NCBI GenBank assembly: GCA_026391995.1
Contig: JAPLCY010000275.1
Span: forward strand, 1-8,318
Source of the DNA: Candidatus Auribacterota bacterium
Lineage (GTDB): Bacteria; Auribacterota; Tritonobacteria; UBA1439
Length of the DNA: 8,318 nt
Direction of reading: 5' to 3'
Shown here: positions 1 to 6,314 of the stretch, piece after piece
Layout: every line of letters starts with the position of its first letter
How positions within the stretch are numbered: the stretch's first letter is position 1
Program-made: the position numbers and the translations under genes
The notes under the pieces: generated by a model
The model's database searches: none
Seen by the model: only the letters and a program-made list of their open reading frames with translations
Told to the model about the DNA's origin: nothing

Positions 1-234
1 GGGGTCGAGCTCGACTTCACCCCGGATGCGCTGCGCGAGCTTGCCCGGCGGGCGATTCGCAAGGGGACCGGGGCCAGGGCGCTCCGCCTGATGCTGGAGG
101 AGCTGATGCTCGACATCATGTATGAGGTCCCTTCGGAGACGGGGCTCGCGCGGATCACGATCACCGAGGAGACGGTCCGGGGGGACGGCGCGCCGTTGAT
201 GGAGCGTGTGGAGCGGGCGAAAAAGATCGCCTGA
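1..234 (+). CDS. clpX: ClpX, ATP-binding subunit of ClpXP protease (C-terminal end only)
   Basis: This is the last 77 codons of ClpX, the AAA+ unfoldase that recognises substrates and feeds them to the ClpP peptidase in the cytoplasm. The reading frame is already open at base 1, so the Zn-finger domain, Walker A/B motifs and pore loops lie outside the window. What remains is the C-terminal helical subdomain. An LDFTPDALRELARRAI segment leads into the sensor-2 box GTGARALR, with its conserved arginine, and then LMLDIMYEVPS, which matches the ClpX-type ending (E. coli has KTGARGLR and LLDTMYDLPS). HslU, ClpA and ClpB have different endings. Its stop lies 10 bases before the uppS ATG, so the two are probably co-transcribed. 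clpP and lon, frequent partners of clpX, are not on the downstream side. Confidence 0.92.
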   Translation, partial: GVELDFTPDALRELARRAIRKGTGARALRLMLEELMLDIMYEVPSETGLARITITEETVRGDGAPLMERVERAKKIA

Positions 235-244
235 AGGGCGCCGC

Positions 245-1012
245 ATGGACAGCACACTGACACCCGATGAGCGACGCGCGGCATCGCATCCTCCGCGGCA
301 CGTCGCGATCATCATGGACGGCAACGGCCGCTGGGCCGCCGAGCGCGGATTCTCCCGCATCAGGGGACACCGGGCCGGGGCCGAGTCGATCAGGGAGATC
401 GTCCGTTCGGCCGGCGAGCTCGGCGTGCGATACCTCACGCTCTACGCCTTTTCCGTGGATAACTGGAAGCGCCCCACGCGCGAGGTGTCGGCGCTGATGC
501 GTTTGCTCGCCACCTTTCTCTCCCGCGAGGAGGCGGGGCTGCAGAAAAACGGCGTGCGGCTTCGCGCCATCGGGCGCATCGACGGCCTGCCGCGGGAGGC
601 GCGCGCGGCGCTCGGGGGCGTCATCGCGCGCACCGCCGGAAACACGGGGCTCACGCTCATCCTCGCGCTCAACTACGGCGGAAGAAGCGAGATCACCGAC
701 GCGGTCCGCGCCCTCTGCCTGAAGAGCGCCCGCGGCGAGCTGAGGGCGGAGGATGTCGATGAGGAGATGATCAGCGCGCATCTCAATACCGCGGGCATCC
801 CCGACCCGGATCTGCTGATCAGAACGAGCGGGGAGATGCGGTTAAGCAACTTCCTCCTCTGGCAGATTTCCTATGCCGAGCTCTATGTGACCCCGGTCTA
901 CTGGCCGGAGTTCAGGCGCGCAGAATTTGTGCAGGCGCTCCTCGACTATCAGACACGGGAGCGCCGCTTCGGGTGCAGCTCCGCGAATCCCGCCCGGCAG
1001 GGGCGGCAGTGA
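245..1012 (+). CDS. uppS: Undecaprenyl diphosphate synthase (cis-prenyltransferase)
   Basis: UppS condenses eight IPP units onto farnesyl diphosphate to make the C55 carrier lipid used for peptidoglycan and other wall polymers, at the inner face of the membrane. The 255-residue product has the usual family length. The Mg-binding P-loop HVAIIMDGNGRWA lies at residues 19-31 with catalytic Asp25. GHRAG and TLYAFSVDNWKRP follow. Near the C-terminus, RTSGEMRLSNFLLW (193-206) supplies the conserved arginines R193 and R199 that bind the IPP diphosphate. The ATG at 245 was chosen because it has an AAGGG ribosome site six bases upstream and leaves a typical short N-terminus. An in-frame GTG at 206 would run into clpX. 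The gene sits between clpX and cdsA, the usual uppS-cdsA order. Confidence 0.97.
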   Translation: MDSTLTPDERRAASHPPRHVAIIMDGNGRWAAERGFSRIRGHRAGAESIREIVRSAGELGVRYLTLYAFSVDNWKRPTREVSALMRLLATFLSREEAGLQKNGVRLRAIGRIDGLPREARAALGGVIARTAGNTGLTLILALNYGGRSEITDAVRALCLKSARGELRAEDVDEEMISAHLNTAGIPDPDLLIRTSGEMRLSNFLLWQISYAELYVTPVYWPEFRRAEFVQALLDYQTRERRFGCSSANPARQGRQ

Positions 1013-1020
1013 GGTGAATC

Positions 1021-1165
1021 GTGTTTGCGAAACGGGTTATCAGCGCCATCGTCCTGATAACGCTTCTGATACTCTCGGTGTATTTCCATCGCGGACCGGC
1101 CGCCGTGTGCGCCAAGCAGCCCGAGTGGGACGCGCGCAAAGGGCGACGGGATCGAGTATGCCGTC
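1021..1165 (+). pseudogene. cdsA: N-terminal fragment of cdsA, out of frame with the rest
   Basis: A GTG at 1021, eight bases after the uppS stop and preceded by GAGGTG at 1011-1016, begins a peptide MFAKRVISAIVLITLLILSV. This is the typical first transmembrane helix of phosphatidate cytidylyltransferase. Read on, this frame gives a hydrophilic, unfamilial tail and stops at 1215. The catalytic part of CdsA runs in the +1 frame and is described in the next entry. Either frame has GC-ending codons around 1085-1140, so the crossover cannot be placed exactly. Dropping one G from the AAAGGG run at 1138-1143 joins the two frames cleanly at ...ARK-GDGIEY.... Even when joined, the protein would be about 233 residues, against roughly 265-285 usual. 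The region that normally holds the second and third membrane helices therefore also looks missing. Confidence 0.75.
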
Positions 1166-1723
1166 ATGGCGGTGCTTGTGACCGGCCTTTTTGTCCTCCA
1201 GGCGTTCAGCCGTGAATCGGGAGGGGCGCTGACCAATATTGCCGGCGTCCTCTCCGGCCTCATCTACGTCGGCTGGCTCTGGTCGTTCATCTACAAGGTG
1301 GTGTACTTTCCCGGCCGCAACGGCAGGGCGTTTGTGTTCGCGCTCTTCCTCATCGTAAAGGGGGGCGACATGCTCGCCTACGTGGTGGGAAGCTTTTTCG
1401 GGAGGCACAAGCTCATCCCGCGGATCAGCCCGGGAAAGACATGGGAGGGGGCGATCGGGAATCTGGCGGGGGGTATGATCGCCGGTCTCATTGTCTGGCG
1501 CTGGTTCCCGTGCGGGATTCCCGCCGCCTCGGCCCTCGCACTGGGGGCGGTCTTGAGCGTGATCGGCCAGATCGGCGACCTTGCCGAGTCGATGCTGAAG
1601 CGCGACGCAGCGCTCAAGGATTCCGGCGGCTTCATCCCCGGGATCGGCGGTGTCCTCGACGTGATCGACAGCCTTCTCCTCACGCTCCCCATCCTCTACC
1701 TGTACCTGTATTTCACGAGATGA
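1166..1723 (+). CDS. cdsA: Phosphatidate cytidylyltransferase, catalytic C-terminal part (CDP-diglyceride synthase)
   Basis: CdsA is a multi-spanning inner-membrane enzyme that makes CDP-diacylglycerol from CTP and phosphatidic acid, the branch point for phospholipid synthesis. The 185 codons from the first in-frame ATG carry several hydrophobic helices, the KGGDMLAYVVGSFFGRHKL segment and ISPGKTWEG. They also carry the C-terminal CDS signature: S142, K145-R146, K151-D152, P158-G159, GG at 161-162, D165 and D168. Two signature positions differ from the classical pattern: Ile160 stands where His is expected and Val166 where Arg is expected. I think such variants occur in PVC-like lineages but could not check. 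The ATG at 1166 has no good ribosome site and lies inside what should be the protein, so it is the first available start rather than the true one. The true start is the GTG at 1021 in another frame. The stop overlaps the dxr start (ATGA). Confidence 0.9.
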   Translation: MAVLVTGLFVLQAFSRESGGALTNIAGVLSGLIYVGWLWSFIYKVVYFPGRNGRAFVFALFLIVKGGDMLAYVVGSFFGRHKLIPRISPGKTWEGAIGNLAGGMIAGLIVWRWFPCGIPAASALALGAVLSVIGQIGDLAESMLKRDAALKDSGGFIPGIGGVLDVIDSLLLTLPILYLYLYFTR

Positions 1724-2862
1724 AACGGATCGTCATACTCGGTTCCACCGGTTCCATAGGGGTGAGCACCCTCGCGGTTGCCTCCGCCTTTCCCGGCGAG
1801 CTTTCGGTCATCGGCCTCGGCGCCCGCAGCAGCGTCGCCGCGCTTCGTTCCCAGATCGAGCGCCATCGCCCGCGGGCGGTCGCCGTGGCGGACGAGGCGA
1901 AATCCGCGGAGTTGCGCGGGCTCGTGGGGCGAACGACCGAGGTCTGGGCGGGGGAGGAGGGAATGCGCCGGCTCGCGGCGATGCCCGATGCCGATCTGGT
2001 GGTTTCGGCGATGGTCGGGGCCGCGGGGCTCGTGCCGACGATCGAGGCGGTCCGGGCGGGTAAGCGCGTCGCCCTCGCAAACAAGGAAGTGCTCGTGTGC
2101 GCGGGGGAGATAGTGATGCGCGAGGCGCGCCTGCACGGGGCGGAGGTCATCCCCGTGGACAGCGAGCACAGCGCCCTCCTCCAGTGCCTGGCGGCGGGAA
2201 CGCTCAAGGATGTCCGTCGCCTCATCCTGACCGCGTCGGGCGGGCCGTTTCTCAGGGCCACGGGCGAGGAGCTGAAGAGGGCGACCCCCGAGGCCGCCCT
2301 GAAACACCCACGCTGGGCGATGGGGAAGAAGGTGACCATTGATTCAGCCACCATGATGAACAAGGCATTGGAGATGATCGAAGCGCGATGGCTTTTTGAT
2401 GTCGCTCCCGAGAAGATCGACGTGCTGGTCCATCCCGAGTCAATCGTACACTCGCTGGTGGAGTTCAGGGATGGCTCCGTGATCGCCCAGCTCAGCGTGA
2501 CGGACATGCGCATCCCCATCCAGTATGCGCTCTTTTATCCCGAACGACTTCCGGGTGAATGGGGGAGGCTCGAGCTGGACAGGCTCAAGGCCCTGCACTT
2601 CGAGGCCCCCGACCCGCGGCGCTTCCCGGCCCTGTTGCTTGCCAGGAGGGCCATGGAGGCGGGCGGGACGATGCCGGCGGTCATGAACGCGGCCAATGAG
2701 GTTGCGGTGGCCCGTTTCCTCGCCGGCGGGATACCGTTCACCCGGATCACGGACGTGGTGGAGCGGGTCATGGAGCGCCACCGGGTTGCCGTTGATCCCC
2801 CACTCGAGGATATCGGGGAGGCGGACCGGTGGGCGCGCGATGAGGCGCGGAGAGCTGCATGA
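1720..2862 (+). CDS. dxr: 1-deoxy-D-xylulose 5-phosphate reductoisomerase (MEP pathway)
   Basis: Dxr (IspC) rearranges and reduces 1-deoxyxylulose 5-phosphate to methylerythritol 4-phosphate with NADPH, the committed step of the MEP isoprenoid pathway in the cytosol. The 380-residue product is normal length. The NADPH-binding GSTGSIG is at residues 8-14, followed by VALANKE and the metal-binding PVDSEHSA with D147 and E149. LTASGGPF and HPRWAMGKKVTIDSAT come next, then MMNKALEMIEARWLF with the third metal ligand E218, and VHPESIVHSLVEFRDGS. All catalytic residues I know for the family are present. The ATG at 1720 overlaps the cdsA stop and has little Shine-Dalgarno sequence ahead of it, so translation is probably coupled to cdsA. 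That makes the cdsA frame problem relevant to dxr expression. Its own stop overlaps the rseP start. Confidence 0.98.
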   Translation: MKRIVILGSTGSIGVSTLAVASAFPGELSVIGLGARSSVAALRSQIERHRPRAVAVADEAKSAELRGLVGRTTEVWAGEEGMRRLAAMPDADLVVSAMVGAAGLVPTIEAVRAGKRVALANKEVLVCAGEIVMREARLHGAEVIPVDSEHSALLQCLAAGTLKDVRRLILTASGGPFLRATGEELKRATPEAALKHPRWAMGKKVTIDSATMMNKALEMIEARWLFDVAPEKIDVLVHPESIVHSLVEFRDGSVIAQLSVTDMRIPIQYALFYPERLPGEWGRLELDRLKALHFEAPDPRRFPALLLARRAMEAGGTMPAVMNAANEVAVARFLAGGIPFTRITDVVERVMERHRVAVDPPLEDIGEADRWARDEARRAA

Positions 2863-4280
2863 ATACGGGACTCGCGGTGATCTCACTCTCGGTTCAGAAC
2901 GCGGGGGCTATCCTCCTCGGTGTCCTCGCCCTCGGCATCGTCGTGCTCATTCACGAGCTCGGCCACTTCATCGTGGCGAAGCTGCGGGGCGTGCGCGTGG
3001 AGGTGTTTTCCATCGGCTTCCCTCCGAAGATATTCAGCATCAGGCGGGGGGAGACCGAGTACTGCATCTCCTGGATCCTCTGCGGGGGGTACGTCAAGCT
3101 CGCGGGGATGGAGCCGGACGAGGGAGTCGACCCGCGCGCCGTCCCGGACGGTTTCTACGCAGGCGGGATCGTCACGCGGCTCGCGGTGTGCCTCTGCGGG
3201 CCTCTGATGAACCTGCTGAGCGCGTTCATCATCTATCTCTTTCTCTACCTCGCGGGTTTTCCCGTGCCGCTGAACATGGAACGGACGGTGATCGGGAGCG
3301 TCCGCGAGGGATCGCCGGCGGCGGAAGCCGGGCTGAAACCTGGCGACAGGGTGCTCTCGATCGCCGGCAGGCCCGTGGAGCGGTGGGAGGAGGTGACGAA
3401 GGGAGTGGTCTATTCGCCCCCCGGCCCGCTTTCCGTTGAATTCGAGCGCGGGGGCGAGCGGATCAACCGCCTCATCACGCCCGTCCAGGACGGCGCCAGC
3501 AAGCTTAAATACATAGGCATCCTGCCGGAAGAACTGGTTTTTGTTGAAACCCTCCCGGGGGGCGCGGCTGCCGCGGCGGGCATCCGGAATGGAGACTTTA
3601 TCATGAGCGCGGACGGCGAGGCGGTCCACTCATGGGAGCAGCTCACCTCCCTCATCCGATCCCGCGAGGGGAAACAGGTGCGCCTCGACCTGATGCGGAG
3701 GGGGGCGCGGCAGACGGTCCTCGTCACGCCGACGTTCAACAAGGAACTGGGCTACCCGGCGATCGGCGTCAGGCCTCGCCCGGTGGTGTCGATGGCCGAT
3801 CTCGAGGCGAACGGCCTTGTCGTGTACATCTACCGCGATCCGTTCACCTGGATCGGGAGAAACGTGCGCGAGATGTACCTGACGTTTAAAGGATTGATCA
3901 TGCGCTCGCTGTCTCCGCGGGGGCTCGCGGGCCCGATCGGCATAGTGCAGATCATGAGCTATTCCGCGCAGGCGGGCGTGCGCCAGTTCCTCTTCGTGCT
4001 GGCGTTCATCAGTGTGAACCTGGCGGTATTGAACCTGCTCCCGATACCTGTCCTCGACGGCGGGCATATCCTGATCGCGCTCATCGAAGGGGCGCGCGGG
4101 AGGCCGTTGGGCATGCGCGCGATGACGATGGTCCAGAACATCTTCATGGCGATCTTCATCGCCCTCATGGTATTGGTGATGGCGAACGACGTGATGCGGA
4201 GCTGGGGGGAGCAGATAACGCGGGTCATCGGCTGGAGGCCGGGACAACGCCCGGAGCCAGCGCCGTTGAAACAGCCCTGA
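2859..4280 (+). CDS. rseP: RIP metalloprotease RseP (site-2 protease, two PDZ domains)
   Basis: This is an inner-membrane zinc protease that cuts transmembrane helices. In E. coli it releases anti-sigma factor RseA and clears signal-peptide remnants. The substrate here is unknown because no rseA or rpoE homologue is in the window. The 473-residue product is slightly longer than the E. coli protein. The first membrane helix carries the zinc motif HELGH at residues 32-36. PDZ1 spans about 143-220 (SPAAEAGLKPGDRVLSIAG) and PDZ2 about 228-305 (AAAAAGIRNGDF and the IRSREGKQVRLDL region). The C-terminal helices carry NLLPIPVLDGGH, with the third zinc ligand D400. The ATG at 2859 overlaps the dxr stop and has GGAGA at 2849-2853 with five-base spacing. 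The C-terminal tail after about residue 450 is Arg/Pro-rich and unremarkable. Confidence 0.96.
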   Translation: MNTGLAVISLSVQNAGAILLGVLALGIVVLIHELGHFIVAKLRGVRVEVFSIGFPPKIFSIRRGETEYCISWILCGGYVKLAGMEPDEGVDPRAVPDGFYAGGIVTRLAVCLCGPLMNLLSAFIIYLFLYLAGFPVPLNMERTVIGSVREGSPAAEAGLKPGDRVLSIAGRPVERWEEVTKGVVYSPPGPLSVEFERGGERINRLITPVQDGASKLKYIGILPEELVFVETLPGGAAAAAGIRNGDFIMSADGEAVHSWEQLTSLIRSREGKQVRLDLMRRGARQTVLVTPTFNKELGYPAIGVRPRPVVSMADLEANGLVVYIYRDPFTWIGRNVREMYLTFKGLIMRSLSPRGLAGPIGIVQIMSYSAQAGVRQFLFVLAFISVNLAVLNLLPIPVLDGGHILIALIEGARGRPLGMRAMTMVQNIFMAIFIALMVLVMANDVMRSWGEQITRVIGWRPGQRPEPAPLKQP

Positions 4281-4320
4281 GGGGAGAAAGGGCGAAACGG
4301 CGAGTCGGCGATTGGAAGAT

Positions 4321-5388
4321 ATGGATATTATTCGGAAAAAGACAAAGAAGATTATAGTGGGCGGCATCGCCATAGGCGCCGGCGCCCCGATCTCCATTCA
4401 ATCGATGACCAAGACCCACACCGAGGATGTTGCCGCGACGGTCGCCCAGATCCAGAGGCTCGCGCGGGCGGGGTGCGAGATCGTGCGCGTCGCGGTCCCG
4501 GACGAGAAGGCGGCCAGGGCGATCGGGGCGATCATGCGGCGGATCAGGATGCCGCTCATCGCCGATATCCATTTCGACCATCGCCTGGCCCTCATCGCCA
4601 TAAAGGAAGGGGCCGACGGGATCCGGATCAACCCGGGCAACATCGGCGGGGTGAAAAAACTGGCCGGGGTCGCGAAGGCCGCCGCTGCGGCGGGTATCCC
4701 GATCCGCGTGGGAGTGAACGCGGGTTCCGTCGAGAAGGATCTCCTGAATAAGCACGGGGGGCCGACGCCCGCCGCCCTCGCGGAGAGCGCCATGCGGGGA
4801 GTGAAGCGCGTCGAGGACGCCGGCCACGCGATGATCAAGATCTCGGTGAAGGCCTCCTCGGTGCTCGACACGGTTGAGGCGTATGAGCGCGTCGCGCGCC
4901 TCACCCGCTATCCACTCCACGTCGGCGTCACGGAGGCGGGCCCACTGCTCACGTCGGCGATCCGTTCCTCGGCAGCCGTCGGCCACCTGCTCATCAAAGG
5001 CATTGGCGACACCATCAGGGTCTCGGTGACCGGTGACCCGGTCGAGGAGGTGGCGATCGCCCGCGAGCTCCTGCAGTCGCTGGGGTTGCGGGAGTTCGGG
5101 CCGGTCATCGTCTCCTGCCCCACCTGCGGCCGCTGCAACATTAATGTGGGCAGGGTAGTTGCGGAAATCCAGCGGGCGGTGGCGGGGATCCGCACGCCGC
5201 TGACGATCGCCGTCATGGGCTGCGCGGTCAACGGCCCGGGCGAGGCGCGGGAGGCCGACCTCGGCCTCGCCGGCGGGAAGGGATCGGGCGTCCTCTTCAG
5301 GAAGGGGAGGGTGATCCGCACCGTGAAAGAGCCCGACTTCGTCCGCGCCCTCCTCGATGAAATAAACAATTGGGGACACTCTTTGTAA
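4321..5388 (+). CDS. ispG: 4-hydroxy-3-methylbut-2-en-1-yl diphosphate synthase IspG (4Fe-4S)
   Basis: IspG (GcpE) reductively opens methylerythritol cyclodiphosphate to HMBPP, the penultimate MEP-pathway step, using a 4Fe-4S cluster and flavodoxin or ferredoxin electrons. The 355-residue product matches the short bacterial form without the plant/Chlamydia-type insertion. The TIM-barrel part shows GAPISIQSMTKT, ADIHFDHRLAL, IRINPGNIGG, RVGVNAGSVEKDL and VGVTEAGP. The cluster domain has cysteines C266 and C269 in CPTC and C301 in GCAVNGPGEA, equivalent to the three E. coli ligands. A further cysteine, C272, sits just after CPTCGR. The ATG at 4321 aligns with the family N-terminus. A TTG at 4312 is possible and would add only three residues. 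The nearby GGAAG is very close to the ATG, so the exact start is slightly uncertain. The gap to rseP is 40 bases, making this the last operon gene. Confidence 0.97.
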   Translation: MDIIRKKTKKIIVGGIAIGAGAPISIQSMTKTHTEDVAATVAQIQRLARAGCEIVRVAVPDEKAARAIGAIMRRIRMPLIADIHFDHRLALIAIKEGADGIRINPGNIGGVKKLAGVAKAAAAAGIPIRVGVNAGSVEKDLLNKHGGPTPAALAESAMRGVKRVEDAGHAMIKISVKASSVLDTVEAYERVARLTRYPLHVGVTEAGPLLTSAIRSSAAVGHLLIKGIGDTIRVSVTGDPVEEVAIARELLQSLGLREFGPVIVSCPTCGRCNINVGRVVAEIQRAVAGIRTPLTIAVMGCAVNGPGEAREADLGLAGGKGSGVLFRKGRVIRTVKEPDFVRALLDEINNWGHSL

Positions 5389-5400
5389 CTACTTCCCCAA
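5370..5400 (-). terminator. Possible terminator of the acetyltransferase gene
   Basis: A perfect 7-bp inverted repeat (TTGGGGA at 5370-5376, TCCCCAA at 5394-5400, 17-base loop) sits across the ispG stop in the 34-base convergent gap. Read on the - strand, the second arm is followed by a T-rich run (TTGTTTATT), which suits intrinsic termination of the convergent acetyltransferase. On the + strand it is followed by A/T mixture rather than T, so it is a poor terminator for ispG. The long loop makes this weak. Confidence 0.3.
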
Positions 5401-5422
5401 AATGATTATATATCCAAATAAC

Positions 5423-6052
5423 TTATTGAGTGTGGAACTGACCCTCCATCCTGTCCCCCGGCTCCCGCCAGAGCGTCCACATGGTGAACCCTCCCCGCGG
5501 CACCGGGATCTCGTCCCTGATGCCGAATCCCTGTTGCTGATAGAATCTGACATTGAGCGGCGTGTCCGTGGCCGTGTACGCGGGAATGCCCTCCCGGTCG
5601 CACCGATCGAGGACCGGGCGCAAGAGCGCTCCCCCGATGCCTTTGCCCTGCGCCCCGGGCGCCACGGCCAGAAGCGAGAGATAGTAATGCGGCGCGCGGG
5701 GAAATATTTTTTCGAATCTGATATACATGGCAATCTGGGGAACGATATGCCTGCCGATACCCGCGATCAGGAGGAGCTTCCCAAGCCAGGCGAGCCCCTG
5801 CCGAAGCGTCTGTGTCCGGTCAGGCGGTTGCCAGAGCGCGGCGCCCTTCAAATCCAGCGTGGTGTACATCAGGCCGTAGGGGAGGGCGTGGTCGAAGTCG
5901 AGCCGGAGGACGCGTTCTCCCCTTTTCAGCGCACGGGGGCCCGTGCCCAGCACCCATCGCGTCAACGGCTGCTCAAGAAACGCATCGGCGAGCAGTGGAA
6001 TGAGCCGGGGGATATCCTCCCGGGTAATGACGCGTGTCCGTACATCACTCAT
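5423..6052 (-). CDS. GNAT-family N-acetyltransferase
   Basis: This gene encodes a 209-residue protein of the GNAT fold, which transfers an acyl group from acetyl-CoA to an amine. The acetyl-CoA pyrophosphate loop (motif A) is visible as LLAVAPGAQGKGIGGALL, with Q-G-K-G-I-G at residues 135-140. It follows the beta-4 strand YYLSLLAV. Motif B is N166-VRFY-QQQGFG, the usual N..FY...GF pattern. The N-terminal half (residues 1-110) is less typical and has a hydrophobic stretch around 86-98. The overall layout resembles small-molecule acetyltransferases of the puromycin N-acetyltransferase-like group more than RimI, but the substrate cannot be read from the sequence. The ATG at 6052 has AGGA nine bases upstream and a TTGACA-type promoter beyond it. 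The gene runs opposite to both neighbours, so it is an independent unit and not part of the ispG operon. Confidence 0.85.
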   Translation of the reverse strand: MSDVRTRVITREDIPRLIPLLADAFLEQPLTRWVLGTGPRALKRGERVLRLDFDHALPYGLMYTTLDLKGAALWQPPDRTQTLRQGLAWLGKLLLIAGIGRHIVPQIAMYIRFEKIFPRAPHYYLSLLAVAPGAQGKGIGGALLRPVLDRCDREGIPAYTATDTPLNVRFYQQQGFGIRDEIPVPRGGFTMWTLWREPGDRMEGQFHTQ

Positions 6053-6098
6053 GGGGCTGTATCCTGTTGAGTGAGTGAATCATTCGCTGTATACTCAG

Positions 6099-6127
6099 AT
6101 CATTACAGATATGCCGGGCGGTGTCAA
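6099..6127 (-). promoter_or_regulatory. Candidate sigma-70-type promoter for the acetyltransferase gene
   Basis: Read on the - strand, a perfect TTGACA (6127-6122) is followed after 17 bases by AATGAT (6104-6099), which matches TATAAT at four of six positions. A start around 6092 would leave a leader of about 40 bases before the ATG at 6052, with the AGGAT ribosome site inside it. The -35 match and spacing are good and the -10 is moderate. The lineage's sigma factor preferences are unknown. Confidence 0.45.
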
Positions 6128-6156
6128 TCCACTCTAGTGTAGAAAGAGCTATGAAG

Positions 6157-6165
6157 TTATCCACA
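6157..6165 (+). other. Perfect DnaA-box 9-mer
   Basis: TTATCCACA matches the high-affinity E. coli DnaA box exactly. It is a single copy: no second perfect box was seen in this intergenic region, and there is no AT-rich unwinding tract or dnaA/dnaN neighbour. It could be a titration or regulatory box, or chance. A given 9-mer is expected about 0.06 times on both strands of 8.3 kb. Confidence 0.35.
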
Positions 6166-6183
6166 GCCGTAGAACACCATTCA

Positions 6184-6276
6184 CATTCGTCCTGAGGGTC
6201 GAGGGAAGGGGACTCAGTGTCCCTGCCTGCCGGTCATCCGAAGCTGAGCATCGTAAGGATGCGAAGTTCAGGCAGG
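6184..6276. repeat. Intergenic imperfect palindrome, possibly a degenerate dispersed repeat
   Basis: The 262 bases between the acetyltransferase and dtd contain no credible gene. Within them, CCTGCCTG (6222-6229) pairs with CAGGCAGG (6269-6276). Inside that, CATCC (6235-6239) pairs with GGATG (6257-6261), or alternatively GCATC (6248-6252) with GATGC (6258-6262), so the block can fold into a branched or nested hairpin. The flanking CGTCCTGAGGGTCGAGGGAA (6188-6207) recalls the CCTGAG...TCGAAGG-type palindromic repeats scattered between genes in many environmental genomes. Only one copy is in the window, so dispersal is unproven. It lies just upstream of dtd and would be in the dtd leader if transcription starts further upstream. 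Confidence 0.35.
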
Positions 6277-6314
6277 CCCAAGGGAAAGGGTGCTCTACAA
6301 GGATAGGTGATGGG

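Noticed and set aside
206..244. GTG start for uppS inside clpX
   Set aside because: It would add a basic, unconserved 13-residue leader. The ATG at 245 has a ribosome site and the usual N-terminal length.
452..464. CGTGGATAA in uppS as a second (reverse) DnaA box
   Set aside because: It has one mismatch to the consensus and encodes the conserved VDNW part of UppS, so it is explained by coding constraint.
1441..1719. In-frame upstream extension of dxr over the end of cdsA
   Set aside because: The extension translates to Arg/Gly-rich sequence, while the ATG at 1720 gives the exact family N-terminus MKRIVILGSTGSIG.
1713..2519. Long - strand frames opposite dxr (and similar ones opposite rseP)
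   Set aside because: They have low-complexity Ser/Arg/Pro composition, no domain and no ribosome site, and lie wholly inside conserved genes.
4225..5379. A 384-codon open frame on the - strand opposite ispG
   Set aside because: Its product is Arg/Asp/His-rich with no recognisable domain and lies antisense to a fully conserved ispG. Long antisense frames are expected in GC-rich coding DNA.
5402..6070. A 222-codon + strand frame across the acetyltransferase gene
   Set aside because: The opposite strand encodes a clear GNAT motif with promoter and ribosome site. The + frame product has no recognisable domain and is Arg/Pro-rich.
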